A DNA stretch of 64,000 nt from Polydactylus sextarius. Lineage: Eukaryota; Chordata; Actinopteri; Polynemidae. The DNA lies in contig CM028914.1 in the NCBI GenBank assembly GCA_016801845.1, forward strand, positions 6,704,501 to 6,768,500. The letters are read 5' to 3'. Shown piece after piece: positions 48,270-61,524 of the stretch (positions are counted from its first letter, which is position 1; each line of letters begins with the position of its first letter). Below the pieces are notes generated by a model that did no database searches, was not told the DNA's origin, and saw only the letters and a list, made by a program, of their open reading frames with translations. A program made the position numbers and the translations under genes.

Positions 48270-51200
48270 ACAGAAATGGTGTGAGTGATTTATCTGCACT
48301 GCAGAGATCAAACATGAAAAGCAAATCGATTAATGGAAATGAAAAATTCCAGTTTTTCGTGTAATTTAATATTTCCTTTATTTTACTTCCCAGTGCTCCA
48401 CCTACTGTCTTATCTACATGTTGTGTTGCTGTTGTAATGATACACTGATGTAATTTAATCTTCTGATTGTTAAACATTTTCATTTCTTTCTCATCAGTTT
48501 TTTGGGGGATTTGTTTTTTCAGCAGATGAACACGAGGAGATTGATGAGACAGTTGAATTATCTATGGTGGAGGTGATTTGATTTAGTCAGAAATAAAAGA
48601 AATGGAGCAAGTTTGTTTAAAATGTGAAGTGTTTTGATGAGGTAAAGAATTAAATTAAAATGACACAGAACTGTTTGACTTCTGGATTTATTACACAACG
48701 TTTGAACATTCCACAACAATCATGCAGGAATAAAATGGGAATTATACAAAGTTTTACAGGCTTCGCCAGTCACACTTTAGGGATGAATCTTGTCAAAATG
48801 TGAGGTAATATTATTTTAAATCATCATCTACACACGACAGAACATGAGCTGATTTGATGACAAAGATTTTGAGAAAAAAACTGACAAATAAATGTAAAAA
48901 ATGTTGGTTTAGCTTGAAACATTAAAGTTACATGAATGTCAGTAAATTAACCAGGTTACATTTGTTATAGGTAATTCATCTTCTATAATAATATTTTAAT
49001 CATTTATCTTGTATGTGATTCATTCATTTTAGTTCATTAATTCTTACACCACGTTCAAACATTTCACAAAATATTTTAGTCAAAAACTCAAAGCTACATA
49101 GTGAAACAGACGTTGATGATGCTCTGAGTTTACACCTGACATGTTGGCAAACACATCAGTTATTATACTGTCATCATGTCAAGGACAGTGTCATGGTTGA
49201 GACTTCAGCAGGAATTTAAACAGGACGTCACTCACCATATGAAGACCTGAACAAAATACAATTTAGTGTCATGTTGTCTCAGATATTTGGCTTTCTGTAC
49301 TGTTGTTAAAAATGGTGAAGTTCAAGCTCTTATCTGACCACAACCACCTCTAATTCTAGACTAAACATAACACTTTCACTTCAACTAATTAGATGTTGAT
49401 CAGATAGTAGTTAGAAATTCCTCTGCTCCTGAAACAGCCACAACCAACATTTATAACTCAGTTTTTTTTTCATTATTCTGAAGCTTAAACATGTTCCCTG
49501 GATGTTCTGTCCACGCTCTGACTGGAATTAATATCTACTGCCTCTGTACTGTAAAATAAACTTAACAACATTAAATTGACAGTAACTGAACAATAAAGTG
49601 TACAACTCAATAATCAATATGACAATCGTTGTGTTCGCGTTCAACAAAAACAATGTTCTAAAGTGAAACAAAAACCTTTGAGACAGTAGATACCCAGTCA
49701 GCCAAGAATATGGACAAAAAGCAAACACACAAACTAAACATGTTTTATCTTTTCAGTAAGAAAGACTCATTAATTTTCAGACGCTGTTGCATCACTGGCT
49801 ACCTGGAAGATGGACTGTGACAGACAAAAGGCCTTTTTCACTGCTGCAGTTACTGGGAACATTAATGAATTATTTAAATGTTGCAGTAACTACGACAGTG
49901 TCACACTGAGCCAGCGTGAACAATACCATGACCCTGAAACTGAACTTTAGAATTGTGACTTAAATAATCATTAATTATGTTATTTATACCTGTTATTTTT
50001 CTACAGTGAAAAAAGGTCAAACTAGGAAACATCCTACCAGCATGTTTATCACTTTACTTTCCTCCTAAATGTGTCAATCTCTAATAAAATAATAAAGAAT
50101 TAAACTATTTTTTTTAAAAAAAAAGACACAACTTGTGACCATAACCTGAATAAAAATGAACAGTTAAATATTAAACATGGCTACATAAGATTTATACAAA
50201 ACAAAAGAAGTTTTTTTCATTGTAGAATGAATGGATATAAAAACAAAGAAATGTAAAGTTCACATCATCAATGTGCTGCAATTTACAATGATTCAAGAAA
50301 CTGTCATTTCAATCATTTGAACCATGAGACACAGACACTTGCATGTTCAGAGATTCAGATGCAACAGTTGTTGTATAATTCAAGGTTTTATATTCATCCA
50401 AACAATCGTACTAACTTGTCTGGTTTACTGGTCTCCAAGTGTTTTGTTTTTTTTTTTTTTTCCTTTATATTTCATACAGGAGTTTTCATGCTCAGATTAT
50501 TTTGGGAGCTGTTGAAATATATTGTTTAAAACCAAATATCATAAAACCTACACTTAGATAACATGGTCTTTGGTAAAAGAGGATGAAAAGGATGTTTGGA
50601 TGTTACATTTTATAACCTCTGTTACACTACACACATGGACACAACAAGTGATAAAAGGCCTTGTACACCGGTATCAAAACACAACCATGATAACAAGTGA
50701 TAGTAGCAAAGTTTACACACAACAATACATACGATATATTATTGCTCCTAATTTAACTATTTAAAACGTTGTCATGACAAAGCAACTCGGTGATGATGTA
50801 TTATTTCTTAAACTCCAAATAAATACGAATAATATTAAAAAAAGTGAACGTTTATCAGAGATTTTGCACCAAAACTCCTTCGTCATTTGATGAAAGTTTA
50901 AATGTGATATAGTGGCAGGTATTCCAGTATCAAAACAATTATTTAGGATCAAAATCACACGTGACTTGATGTGATTGACTGTGGATTCAGTGAGACTAAA
51001 AGCTGTCAGTCAGTCCGCAGTGTTGTTAGCATTGTGGAGCTAACGAGCGGCTCAGGCTCTTACCTTGTTCTGTCACTGACGAAAACTCCCAAACCCCAGA
51101 ATGACACAACACGAATAATAAAACAAACACGACGTGTTCGTTATTCAAAAGCCCATCATGTTGTCAAATGTATCCAGCTGGATATAAATGTGAACTGTTA

Positions 51201-52209
51201 TCACCACATGTTCACATGTGACTTTATGTTGTTGGACTGAAAACAAACAATGTTTAGAAACGAGGCGGAAAGAAACAAAAGCTGCACCACCAACTTCCGG
51301 TTAAAGGATCACAGACCGGAAGTTTCAAAATAAAGTGCAGTGTTATATTGATAAGGTTTTTGTTTGTTTTGTTTTGTTTTTTTTTTTGTTTACGTAAAAT
51401 TGCATTCTACATGTCATTTATAATAAAAATGAACAAACAAAAAAAATCTAAATAATATGTCTTAATTAATAAGATAAAATAACCAAATAAAAATAAAAAT
51501 AAAATAAAATAAGATGATCATGTTAGTTTACTGTAGTTTATTTAAAGGCTATGTCCTCGATACAGATAAGTAGGAATAAGAGAGAAAATAAAACATGACT
51601 TGTTTTAAAATAATGGGATGAAAAAGAAGTGTCATGTGATGTAAGTTGGACCAGGAATTCTGTTACTTCATGTGAATCATTTATAGTCTTAAAATTATTT
51701 GAAACTATTAATGTTGACTTGTGTCTATTTTCAGTTAGAAATAGCACAGATTTGTGTAATTGCCTGTTTGATTTATTTCTTAATATTTCATTGTTCGTTT
51801 GAGTATTTCTTATTAATAAATGTTTATATGATTATTTATTATTTGTCTTGTTCAGGCTAGAATTACTATTTGGTATTGGTACTGTTGGAACCACAGACAG
51901 TGTGTAGGGAAATACAACAACTTGTAAAAATTCATCATCATCTAACGCCACACTGTACATTTATTCATGAGTCTGTTTAATGCATAAAAAACAAGATTAA
52001 AGATCCATTTAAATTCACAAAATTCTAGTAAACTCACCATAATCACCAAAACTAAGTAAAGACAATTACAATCTGTGAATCTGCACAAATAATCCTGTTC
52101 AGCTCACTGCTGCTACATCATGTGGTAGGAATGCATAACACAGGGATCAGCGTTTCTTTCTAAACAGAAAGTGAAACTTATCTCACACTAACTGGTGTGT
52201 AAAGGAGAA
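48270..52209 (+). repeat. Spacer type B (copy 5 to copy 6)
   Basis: About 3.94 kb, the longest B spacer because of small homopolymer and A/T-rich length differences (for example near 50108, 50448 and 51480). Otherwise the same content as the other B spacers. No gene was recognised. Confidence 0.85.
52167..52178 (+). promoter_or_regulatory. ISRE-like element upstream of TRIM copy 6
   Basis: Perfect GAAAGTGAAACT, 31 nt before the ATG, with the reversed GTTTCTTTC arm upstream. Confidence 0.55.
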
Positions 52210-53884
52210 ATGGCGCAGCAAATGATTCAGCTGGATCGTGAAAATCGGAGCTGTTCAATCTGTCTGTATCTTCTAAAGGAGCCGGTGACTATCCCCTGTG
52301 GACACAACTATTGTATGAGTTGTATCACAAACTACTGGGATAAAGATGATGAGAAGAAAACACACAGCTGCCCTCAGTGCAGGCAGAGATTCACATCAAG
52401 GCCTGTCCTGGTTAAAAACACCCTGCTGGCAGAGTTAGTGGAGGAATTCAGGAAAGTCGAACTTCAAGCTGCTTCACCTGATCAATCTTATGCTGGACCT
52501 GGAGACGTGGCCTGTGATTTCTGCACTGGGAGGAAGCTGAAAGCCATCAAGTCCTGTTTGACGTGTGTGGCCTCTTACTGTGATCAACACCTTCAGCCTC
52601 ACTACAACGTGGCTCCATTAAAGAAACACACACTGGTCAAAGCCACTTTCAAGCTTCAGGAGAACATCTGCTCTCGTCACGACGAGGTCATGAAGATTTT
52701 CTGCCGCACCGATCAGCAGTGTATCTGTTATCTCTGCTACATGGATGAACATCAGGGCCATGTCACAGTGTCAGCTGCAGCAGAAAGGGCTGAGAAGCAG
52801 CTGGAGCTCGGGGTGAGTCGTCAAAAAATCCAACAGAGAATCACAGACAGAGAGAAACATCAGAAGGTCATTCAACAACAGGTGAAAGCGTTTAATCTGT
52901 CTGCTGATAAAGCAGTGGAGGACAGTGACAAGATCTTCACTCAGCTGATTCGTGTCATTGAGAAAAGAAGCTCTGAAGTGAAACAGCAGATCAGATCTCA
53001 GCAGAAATATGAAGTCAATCGAATTAAAGAGGTGGAGGACAAGCTGCAGCAGGAGATCACTGAGCTGAAGAGGAAAGACACCGACCTGGAGCAGCTTTCA
53101 CTCACAGAGGATCACCTCCACTTTCTAAACAACTACAACTCTCTGTCACATCTCAGTGACTCAGCAGATTTCCCCACCATCAATGTTCAGCCCCAGCGAC
53201 ACTTTGAGGATGTGACAGAAGCGCTGTCAAAGGTCAGTGATAAGCTGCAGACTGTTCTGAGTGAGGACTGGACAAGGATTTCACCCACAGTCACTCAAGT
53301 AGAAGTTTTACAAGCTTCAAGGAGAACCAAAGACCAGAGCTGAGTTCATGAGATATTCTCATCAAGTCACATTAGATCCAAATACAGCAAACACTCGTTT
53401 GTCATTGAGTGACAGGAACAGGAAAGTAACATTGATGAGTGTGGACCAGTCATATTCAAATCACCCAGACAGATTCATTGAATGGTTCCAGGTCCTGAGT
53501 AGAGAGGGTCTAACAGGGCGTCATTACTGGGAGGTGAAGTGGAGCAGGAATGTTTGTGTAGCAGTTGCATACAAGGATATCAACAGAACAGGGACTTGGA
53601 TTAAATGTGGATTTGGAAATAATGACAAATCCTGGGCTTTTCAGTGTTACAGTGGTGATTATACATTTGGACATAACAATAAGTGGACCTCTGTCTCAGG
53701 TCCTCAGTCCTCCACAGTAGGATTGTACCTGGATCACAAGGCAGGTACTCTGTCTTTCTACAACGTCTCTGACACCATGACTCTCCTCCACAAAGTCCAG
53801 ACCACATTCACTCAGCCTCTCTATCCTGGAATTCGGCTGTCAGGTTCTGCTGGAGACACTGCTGAGTTGTGTGAGCTCAAATAG
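52210..53884 (+). pseudogene. finTRIM/TRIM16-like gene copy 6, split before B30.2
   Basis: ATG at 52210; RING, both B-boxes and the whole coiled coil are open for about 377 residues. One extra A near 53312 (TTACAAGCTTC where others have TTACAGCTTC) shifts the frame, and TGA follows at 53341-53343. The PRY/SPRY part is open from 53348 to TAG at 53884, and its first codon is a real ATG created by a Leu-to-Met change that no other copy has. The copy could therefore encode a RING/B-box/coiled-coil protein lacking B30.2, and, if reinitiated or separately transcribed, a 178-residue B30.2-only protein. RING residue 20 is Tyr (SICLYLL) where other copies have Asp. Residues 298-299 are Leu-Thr instead of His-Ala. 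AATAAA at 54205. Confidence 0.85.
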
Positions 53885-56800
53885 ACAGAAATGGTGTGAG
53901 TGATTTATCTGCACTGCAGAGATCAAACATGAAGAGCAAATCGATTAATGAAAATGAAAAATTCCAGTTTTCATGTAATTGAATATTTGCTTTATTTTAC
54001 TTCCCAGTGCTCCACCTACTGTCTCATCTACATGTTGTGTTGCTGTTGTAATGATACACTGATGTAATTTAATCTTCTGATTGTTAAACATTTTCATTTC
54101 TTTCTCATCAGTTTTTTGGGGGATTTGTTTTTTCAGCAGATGAACACGGGAGATTGATGAGACAGTTGAATTATCTATATTGGAGGTGATTTGATTTAGT
54201 CAGAAATAAAAGAAATGGAGCAAGTTTGTTTATAAGACATTAAGTGTTTTGATGAGGTAAAGAATTAAATTAAAATGACACAGAACTGTTTGACTTCTGG
54301 ATTTATTACACAACGTTTGAACATTCCACAACAATCATGCAGGAATAAAATGGGAATTATACAAAGTTTTACAGGCTTCGCCAGTCACACTTTAGGGATG
54401 AATCTTGTCAAAATGTGAGGTAATATTATTTTAAATCATCATCTACAGACAACAGAACATGAGCTGATTTAATGACAAAGAGTGTGGAAAAAAAAACTGA
54501 CAAATAAATGTAAAATGTTGGTTTAGCTTGAAACATTAAAGTTACATGAATGTCAGTAAATTAACCAGGTTACATTTGTTATAGGTAATTCATCTTCTAT
54601 AATAATATTTTAATCATTTATCTTGTATGTGATTCATTCATTTTAGTTCATTAATTCTTACACCACGTTCAAACATTTCACAAAATATTTTAGTCAAAAA
54701 CTCAAAGCTACATAGTGAAACAGACGTTGATGATGCTCTGAGTTTACACCTGACATGTTGGCAAACACATCAGTTATTATACTGTCATCATGTCAAGGAC
54801 AGTGTCATGGTTGAGACTTCAGCAGGAATTTAAACAGGACGTCACTCACCATATGAAGACCTGAACAAAATACAATTTAGTGTCATGTTGTCTCAGATAT
54901 TTGGCTTTCTGTACTGTTGTTAAAAATGGTGAAGTTCAAGCTCTTATCTGACCACAACCACCTCTAATTCTAGACTAAACATAACACTTTCACTTCAACT
55001 AATTAGATGTTGATCAGATAGTAGTTAGAAATTCCTCTGCTCCTGAAACAGCCACAACCAACATTTATAACTCAGTTTTTTTTTCATTATTCTGAAGCTT
55101 AAACATGTTCCCTGGATGTTCTGTCCACGCTCTGACTGGAATTAATATCTACTGCCTCTGTACTGTAAAATAAACTTAACAACATTAAATTGACAGTAAC
55201 TGAACAATAAAGTGTACAACTCAATAATCAATATGACAATCGTTGTGTTCGCGTTCAACAAAAACAATGTTCTACGATGAAACAAAAACCTTTGAGACAG
55301 TAGATACCCAGTCAGCCAAGAATATGGACAAAAAGCAAACAAACAAACTAAACATGTTTTATCTTTTCAGTAAGAAAGACTCATTAATTTTCAGACGCTG
55401 TTGCATCACTGGCTACCTGGAAGATGGACTGTGACAGACAAAAGGCCTTTTCACTGCTGCAGTTACTGGGAACATTAATGAATTATTTAAATGTTGCAGT
55501 AACTATGACAGTGTCACACTGAGCCAGCGTGAACAATACCATGACCCTGAAACTGAACTTTAGAATTGTGACTTAAATAATCATTAATTATGTTATTTAT
55601 ACCTGTTATTTTTCTACAGTGAAAAAAGGTCAAACTAGGAAACATCCTACCAGCATGTTTATCACTTTACTTTCCTCCTAAATGTGTCAATCTCTAATAA
55701 AATAATAAAGAATTAAACTATTAAAATAAAAAAAGACACAACTTGTGACCATAACCTGGATAAAAATGAACAGTTAAATATTAAACATGGCTACTTAAGA
55801 TTTATACAAAACAAAAGAAGTTTTTTTCATTGTAGAATGAATGGATATAAAAACAAAGAAATGTAAAGTTCACATCATCAATGTGCTGCAATTTACAATG
55901 ATTCAAGAAACTGTCATTTCAATCATTTGAACCATGAGACACAGACACTTGCATGTTCAGAGATTCAGATGCAACAGTTGTTGTATAATTCAAGGTTTTA
56001 TATTCATCCAAACAATCGTACTAACTTGTCTGGTTTACTGGTCTCCAAGTGTTTTGTTTTTTTTTTTTTTTCCTTTATATTTCATACAGGAGTTTTCATG
56101 CTCAGATTATTTTGGGAGCTGTTGAAATATATTGTTTAAAACCAAATATCATAAAACCTACACTTAGATAACATGGTCTTTGGTAAAAGAGGATGAAAAG
56201 GATGTTTGGATGTTACATTTTATAACCTCTGTTACACTACACACATGGACACAACAAGTGATAAAAGGCCTTGTACACCGGTATCAAAATACAACCATGA
56301 TAACAAGTGATAGTAGCAAAGTTTACACACAACAATACATACGATATATTATTGCTCCTAATTTAACTATTTAAAACGTTGTCATGACAAAGCAACTGGG
56401 TGATGATGTATTATTTCTTAAACTCCAAATAAATACGAATAATATTAAAAAAGTGAACGTTTATCAGAGATTTTGCACCAAAACTCCTTCGTCATTTGAT
56501 GAAAGTTTAAATGTGATATAGTGGCAGGTATTCCAGTATCAAAACAATTATTTAGGATCAAAATCACACGTGACTTGATGTGATTGACTGTGGATTCAGT
56601 GAGACTAAAAGCTGTCAGTCAGTCCGCAGTGTTGTTAGCATTGTGGAGCTAACGAGCGGCTCAGGCTCTTACCTTGTTCTGTCACTGACGAAAACTCCCA
56701 AACCCCAGAATGACACAACACGAATAATAAAACAAACACGACGTGTTCGTTATTCAAAAGCCCATCATGTTGTCAAATGTATCCAGCTGGATATAAATGT

Positions 56801-57809
56801 GAACTGTTATCACCACATGTTCACATGTGACTTTATGTTGTTGGACTGAAAACAAACAATGTTTAGAAACGAGGCGGAAAGAAACAAAAGCTGCACCACC
56901 AACTTCCGGTTAAAGGATCACAGACCGGAAGTTTCAAAATAAAGTGCAGTGTTATATTGATAAGGTTTTTGTTTGTTTTGTTTTGGTTTTTTGTTTACGT
57001 AAAATTGCATTCTACATGTCATTTATAATAAAGATTAACAAACAAAAAAAATCAAAATAATATGTCTTAATTAATAAGATAAAATAACACCATCAAAATA
57101 AAAATAAAATAAGATGATCATGTTAGTTTACTGTAGTTTATTTAAAGGCTATGTCCTCGATACAGATAAGTAGGAATAAGAGAGAAAATAAAACATGACT
57201 TGTTTTAAAATAATGGGATGAAAAAGAAGTGTCATGTGATGTAAGTTGGACCAGGAATTCTGTTACTTCATGTGAATCATTTATAGTCTTAAAATTATTT
57301 GAAACTATTAATGTTGACTTGTGTCTATTTTCAGTTAGAAATAGCACAGATTTGTGTAATTGCCTGTTTGATTTATTTCTTAATATTTCATTGTTCGTTT
57401 GAGTATTTCTTATTAATAAATGTTTATATGATTATTTATTATTTGTCTTGTTCAGGCTAGAATTACTATTTGGTATTGGTACTGTTGGAACCACAGACAG
57501 TGTGTAGGGAAATACAACAACTTGTAAAAATTCATCATCATCTAACGCCACACTGTAAATTTATTCATGAGTCTGTTTAATGCATAAAAAACAAGATTAA
57601 AGATCCATTTAAATTCACAAACTTCTAGTAAACTCACCAAAATCACCAAAACTAAGTAAAGACAATTACAATCTGTGAATCTGCACAAATAATCCTGTTC
57701 AGCTCACTGCTGCCACATCATGTGGTAGGAATGCATAACACAGGAATCAGCGTTTCTTTCTAAACAGAAAGTGAAACTTATCTCACACTAACTGGTGTGT
57801 AAAGGAGAA
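53885..57809 (+). repeat. Spacer type B (copy 6 to copy 7)
   Basis: About 3.93 kb, near-identical to the other B spacers, with a few private changes such as a small rearranged stretch near 54480-54510 and a shortened A-run near 55725. No gene was recognised. Confidence 0.85.
57767..57778 (+). promoter_or_regulatory. ISRE-like element upstream of TRIM copy 7
   Basis: Perfect GAAAGTGAAACT, 31 nt before the ATG. Copy 7 is the only copy with both a perfect element and an intact reading frame. Confidence 0.55.
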
Positions 57810-59480
57810 ATGGCGCAGCAAATGATTCAGCTGGATCGTGAAAAAATGAGCTGTTCAATCTGTCTGGATCTTCTAAAGGAGCCGGTGACTCTCCCCTGTG
57901 GACACAACTATTGTATGAGTTGTATCACAAACTATTGGGATAAAGATGATGAGAAGAAAACACACAGCTGCCCTCAGTGCAGGCAGAGATTCACGTCAAG
58001 GCCTGTCCTGGTTAAAAACACCCTGCTGGCAGAGTTAGTGGAGGAATTCAGGAAAGTCGAACTTCAAGCTGCTTCACCTCATCAATCTTATGCTGGACCT
58101 GGAGACGTGGCCTGTGATTTCTGCACTGGGAGGAAGCTGAAAGCCATCAAGTCCTGTTTGACGTGTGTGGCCTCTTACTGTGATCAACACCTTCAGCCTC
58201 ACTACAACGTGGCTTCATTTAAGAAACACACGCTGGTCAAAGCCACTTTCAAGCTTCAGGAGAACATCTGCTCTCGTCACGACGAGGTCATGAAGATTTT
58301 CTGCCGCACCGATCAGCAGTGTATCTGTTATCTCTGCTCCATGGATGAACATCAGGGCCATGTCACAGTGTCAGCTGCAGCAGAAAGGGCTGAGAAGCAG
58401 CTGGAGCTCGGGGTGAGTCGTCAAAAAATCCAACAGAGAATCACAGACAGAGAGAAACATCTGAAGGTCATTCAACAACAGGTGAAAGCTTTTAATCTGT
58501 CTGCTGATAAAGCAGTGGAGGACAGCGACAAGATCTTCACTCAGCTGATTCGTGTCATTGAGAAAAGAAGCTCTGAAGTGAAACAGCAGATCAGATCTCA
58601 GCAGAAATATGAAGTCAATCGAATTACAGAGGTGGAGGACAAGCTGCAGCAGGAGATCACTGAGCTGAAGAGGAAAGACACCGACCTGGAGCAGCTCTCA
58701 CACGCAGAGGATCACCTCCACTTTCTAAACAACTACAACTCTCTGTCACATCTCAGTGACTCAGCAGATTTCCCCACCATCAATGTTCAGCCCCAGCGAT
58801 ACTTTGAGGATGTGACAGAAGCGCTGTCAAAGGTCAGTGATAAGCTGCAGACTGTTCTGAGTGAGGACTGGACAAGGATTTCACCCACAGTCACTCAAGT
58901 AGTTTTACAGCTTCAAGGAGAAACAAAGACCAGAGCTGAGTTCTTGAGATATTCTCATCAAGTCACATTAGATCCAAATACAGCAAATACTCATTTGTCA
59001 TTGAGTGACAGGAACAGGAAAGTAACAGTGATGAGTGTGGACCAGTCATATTCAAATCACCCAGACAGATTCATTGAATGTTGGCAGGTCCTGAGTAGAG
59101 AGGGTCTAACAGGGCGTCATTACTGGGAGGTGAAGTGGAGCGGGTGGGTTCGTGTTGCAGTTGCATACAAGGACATCAACAGAACAGGGACTTGGTTTGA
59201 ATGTGTATTTGGAATTAATGACAAATCCTGGGCTTTTCAGTGTCACAGTGGTGGTTATAAATTTGGACATAACAATAAGTGGACCTCTGTCTCAGGTCCT
59301 CAGTCCTCCACAGTAGGATTGTACCTGGATCACAAGGCAGGTACTCTGTCTTTCTACAACGTCTCTGAAACCATGACTCTCCTCCACAAAGTCCAGACCA
59401 CATTCACTCAGCCTCTCTATCTAGGAATTCGGCTTCTGAGTCCTGCTGGAGACACTGCTGAGTTGTGTGAGCTCAAATAG
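57810..59480 (+). CDS. finTRIM/TRIM16-like E3 ubiquitin ligase, copy 7 (intact)
   Basis: 556 residues from the ATG at 57810, in one frame, with all zinc ligands of RING, B-box 1 and B-box 2. Two residues (EV, 365-366 of copy 2) are deleted by loss of 3 nt, as in copy 4. Private changes include Leu for Ile at 28 (TLPCGH), His for Asp at 91 (SPHQSY) and Thr for Lys in the coiled coil (NRITEV). B30.2 loops are strongly altered: ECWQ, GWVRV, TWFECVFGI, CHSGGYKFG and LGIRLLSPAG. It is the only intact gene here with a B-type promoter and perfect ISRE-like element, so it is the best candidate for an interferon-inducible member (inference). It is followed by an A spacer. AATAAA at 59803. Confidence 0.92.
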   Translation: MAQQMIQLDREKMSCSICLDLLKEPVTLPCGHNYCMSCITNYWDKDDEKKTHSCPQCRQRFTSRPVLVKNTLLAELVEEFRKVELQAASPHQSYAGPGDVACDFCTGRKLKAIKSCLTCVASYCDQHLQPHYNVASFKKHTLVKATFKLQENICSRHDEVMKIFCRTDQQCICYLCSMDEHQGHVTVSAAAERAEKQLELGVSRQKIQQRITDREKHLKVIQQQVKAFNLSADKAVEDSDKIFTQLIRVIEKRSSEVKQQIRSQQKYEVNRITEVEDKLQQEITELKRKDTDLEQLSHAEDHLHFLNNYNSLSHLSDSADFPTINVQPQRYFEDVTEALSKVSDKLQTVLSEDWTRISPTVTQVVLQLQGETKTRAEFLRYSHQVTLDPNTANTHLSLSDRNRKVTVMSVDQSYSNHPDRFIECWQVLSREGLTGRHYWEVKWSGWVRVAVAYKDINRTGTWFECVFGINDKSWAFQCHSGGYKFGHNNKWTSVSGPQSSTVGLYLDHKAGTLSFYNVSETMTLLHKVQTTFTQPLYLGIRLLSPAGDTAELCELK

Positions 59481-61524
59481 ACAGAAATGGTGTGAGTGAT
59501 TTATCTGCACTGCAGAGATCAAACATAAAGAGCAAATCGATTAATGAAAATAAAAAATTCCAGTTTTTCATGTAATTTAATATTTGCTTTATTTTACTTT
59601 CCAGTGCTCCACCTACTGTCTTATCTACATGTTGTGTTGCTGTTGTAATGATACACTGATGTAATTTAATCTTCTGATTGTTAAACATCTTCATTTCTTT
59701 CTCATCAGTTTTTTGGGGGATTTGTTTTTTCAGCAGATGAACACGGGGAGATTGATGAGACAGTTGAATTATCTATGGTGGAGGTGATTTGATTTAGTCA
59801 GAAATAAAAGAAATGGAGCAAGTTTGTTTATAAGACATTAAGTGTTTTGATGAGGTAAAGAATCAAATAAAAATGACACAGAACTGTTTGACTTCTGGAT
59901 TTATTACACAACGTTTGAACACAATACAAAAAAGTCAATGATTTCTAATGTTTGTTGTAAGAAAACATTTTTAGACCAAAGTTCATTTGCCAGTTTTAAA
60001 GCTTAAAAGTGATATAGTGACAAGTATTCTGGTATTTGTTGTATTGTTAGTATTTGTTGATACTGTTATAAAACGTGTGTTTTTAACTTCATCATACGTT
60101 AGCATTGTGTAGCTAACGATACAACGTGAATAATAAAACAAACACAATGTTTTCATTAATCAAAATACCATCATATATTAAAATGTATCCAGTTAGATAT
60201 AAATGTGAACTGTTATCACGACGTGTTGATATGTGAGTTTATATTGTTCTGCTGAAAGGAACCAATGTTTAGAAACTAGGCGGAAAAAAATAATTGCTGC
60301 ACCACCAACTTCCACTTCCAGGATCACAAACCGGAAGTTTCAAAATAAATTGCTGTTGTAAGTTTTTTATATTTATTCACGAGAAATTACATTCTACAAG
60401 TTTTCTGTGATAAATCAAACTAAAAATTAACACAATATGTCTAAAAAAATAATTACATAAAATTTAAATAATACAACTGACCTGTTGTTTTGAGTCATTC
60501 TTCATTTATGTTTTGTGCAAGTACCTTATTTTGACCACAAGGGTGTAGTAAAGGTCTGTTTCTGGGTGATTGGTGACCACCCAGCTGCAGGTGCATGAAA
60601 AAGGTGGAAATCAGTATGAGTTGGATGGTGGTTGGGGGGCACAACAGTTCTTACCCACATTCAGATGAAAGTCAGTGATTTTTGAGATTCAGTATATATC
60701 AACTTTCATAGTAATATTCTGTTTTTGTAACTATACCTTTTTCACCCAGAGAGAACAACCCTGCACTTTACTTTACCTGGAATCAAGTCAAGTTCAATCC
60801 TCAAAACACCATTATGTGACTAATTAAGAAGCTTTCTTGGATATTCACCACATCACAGTTTATTTACAGGTTATATCCACCGTGCAGATAAGTAGGAATA
60901 AGAGAGAATATAAAATATGAGTAGTTTTAAAATTCTACCATGAATAACAACTGCCATGTGCTGAAAAGTGTTACATCATGTGAATCATTTACAGTTTGTT
61001 AAATTTATTTGTAACTATTATTATTGACTTGTTTCTTTATTTGGTCAGAAATTGTACAGATTTGTCTAATTACATGTAAAATTTTGCTTCAAATGATTAA
61101 ATGTTGATATAATGATTTATCCTTTATAAAATATACATATAATTGTTTTGTTTTTTTGAGGTCATGACAGTCTAGAGTTGATATTTTCTCTAACTAATTT
61201 ACAGTCAGAGTAACAGACACTATGTAGGGAAATACAACAGCTAGTGTAAATGTAAACTTCATCTAACGCCACACTGTAAATTTATTCATGAGCCTGTTTA
61301 ATGCATAATTGACATAATGAAAAAATACATTTAAATTCACAAACTTCTAGTCAAATAACTAAAATCACCAAAACCAAGAAAGACAAATATAATCTGTTAA
61401 TCTGCACATATACTACTGTTGAACTCGCTGCTGCCACGTCATGTGATTGAAATCCATAAAACAGGGATCGGCATTTGTTTCGTAACAGAAACTTATCTCA
61501 CACTAACTGGTGTGTAAAGGAGAA
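59481..61524 (+). repeat. Spacer type A (copy 7 to copy 8)
   Basis: About 2.04 kb and close to the A spacers at 29643 and 33348, showing that the A form returns after four B units. No gene was recognised. Confidence 0.85.
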
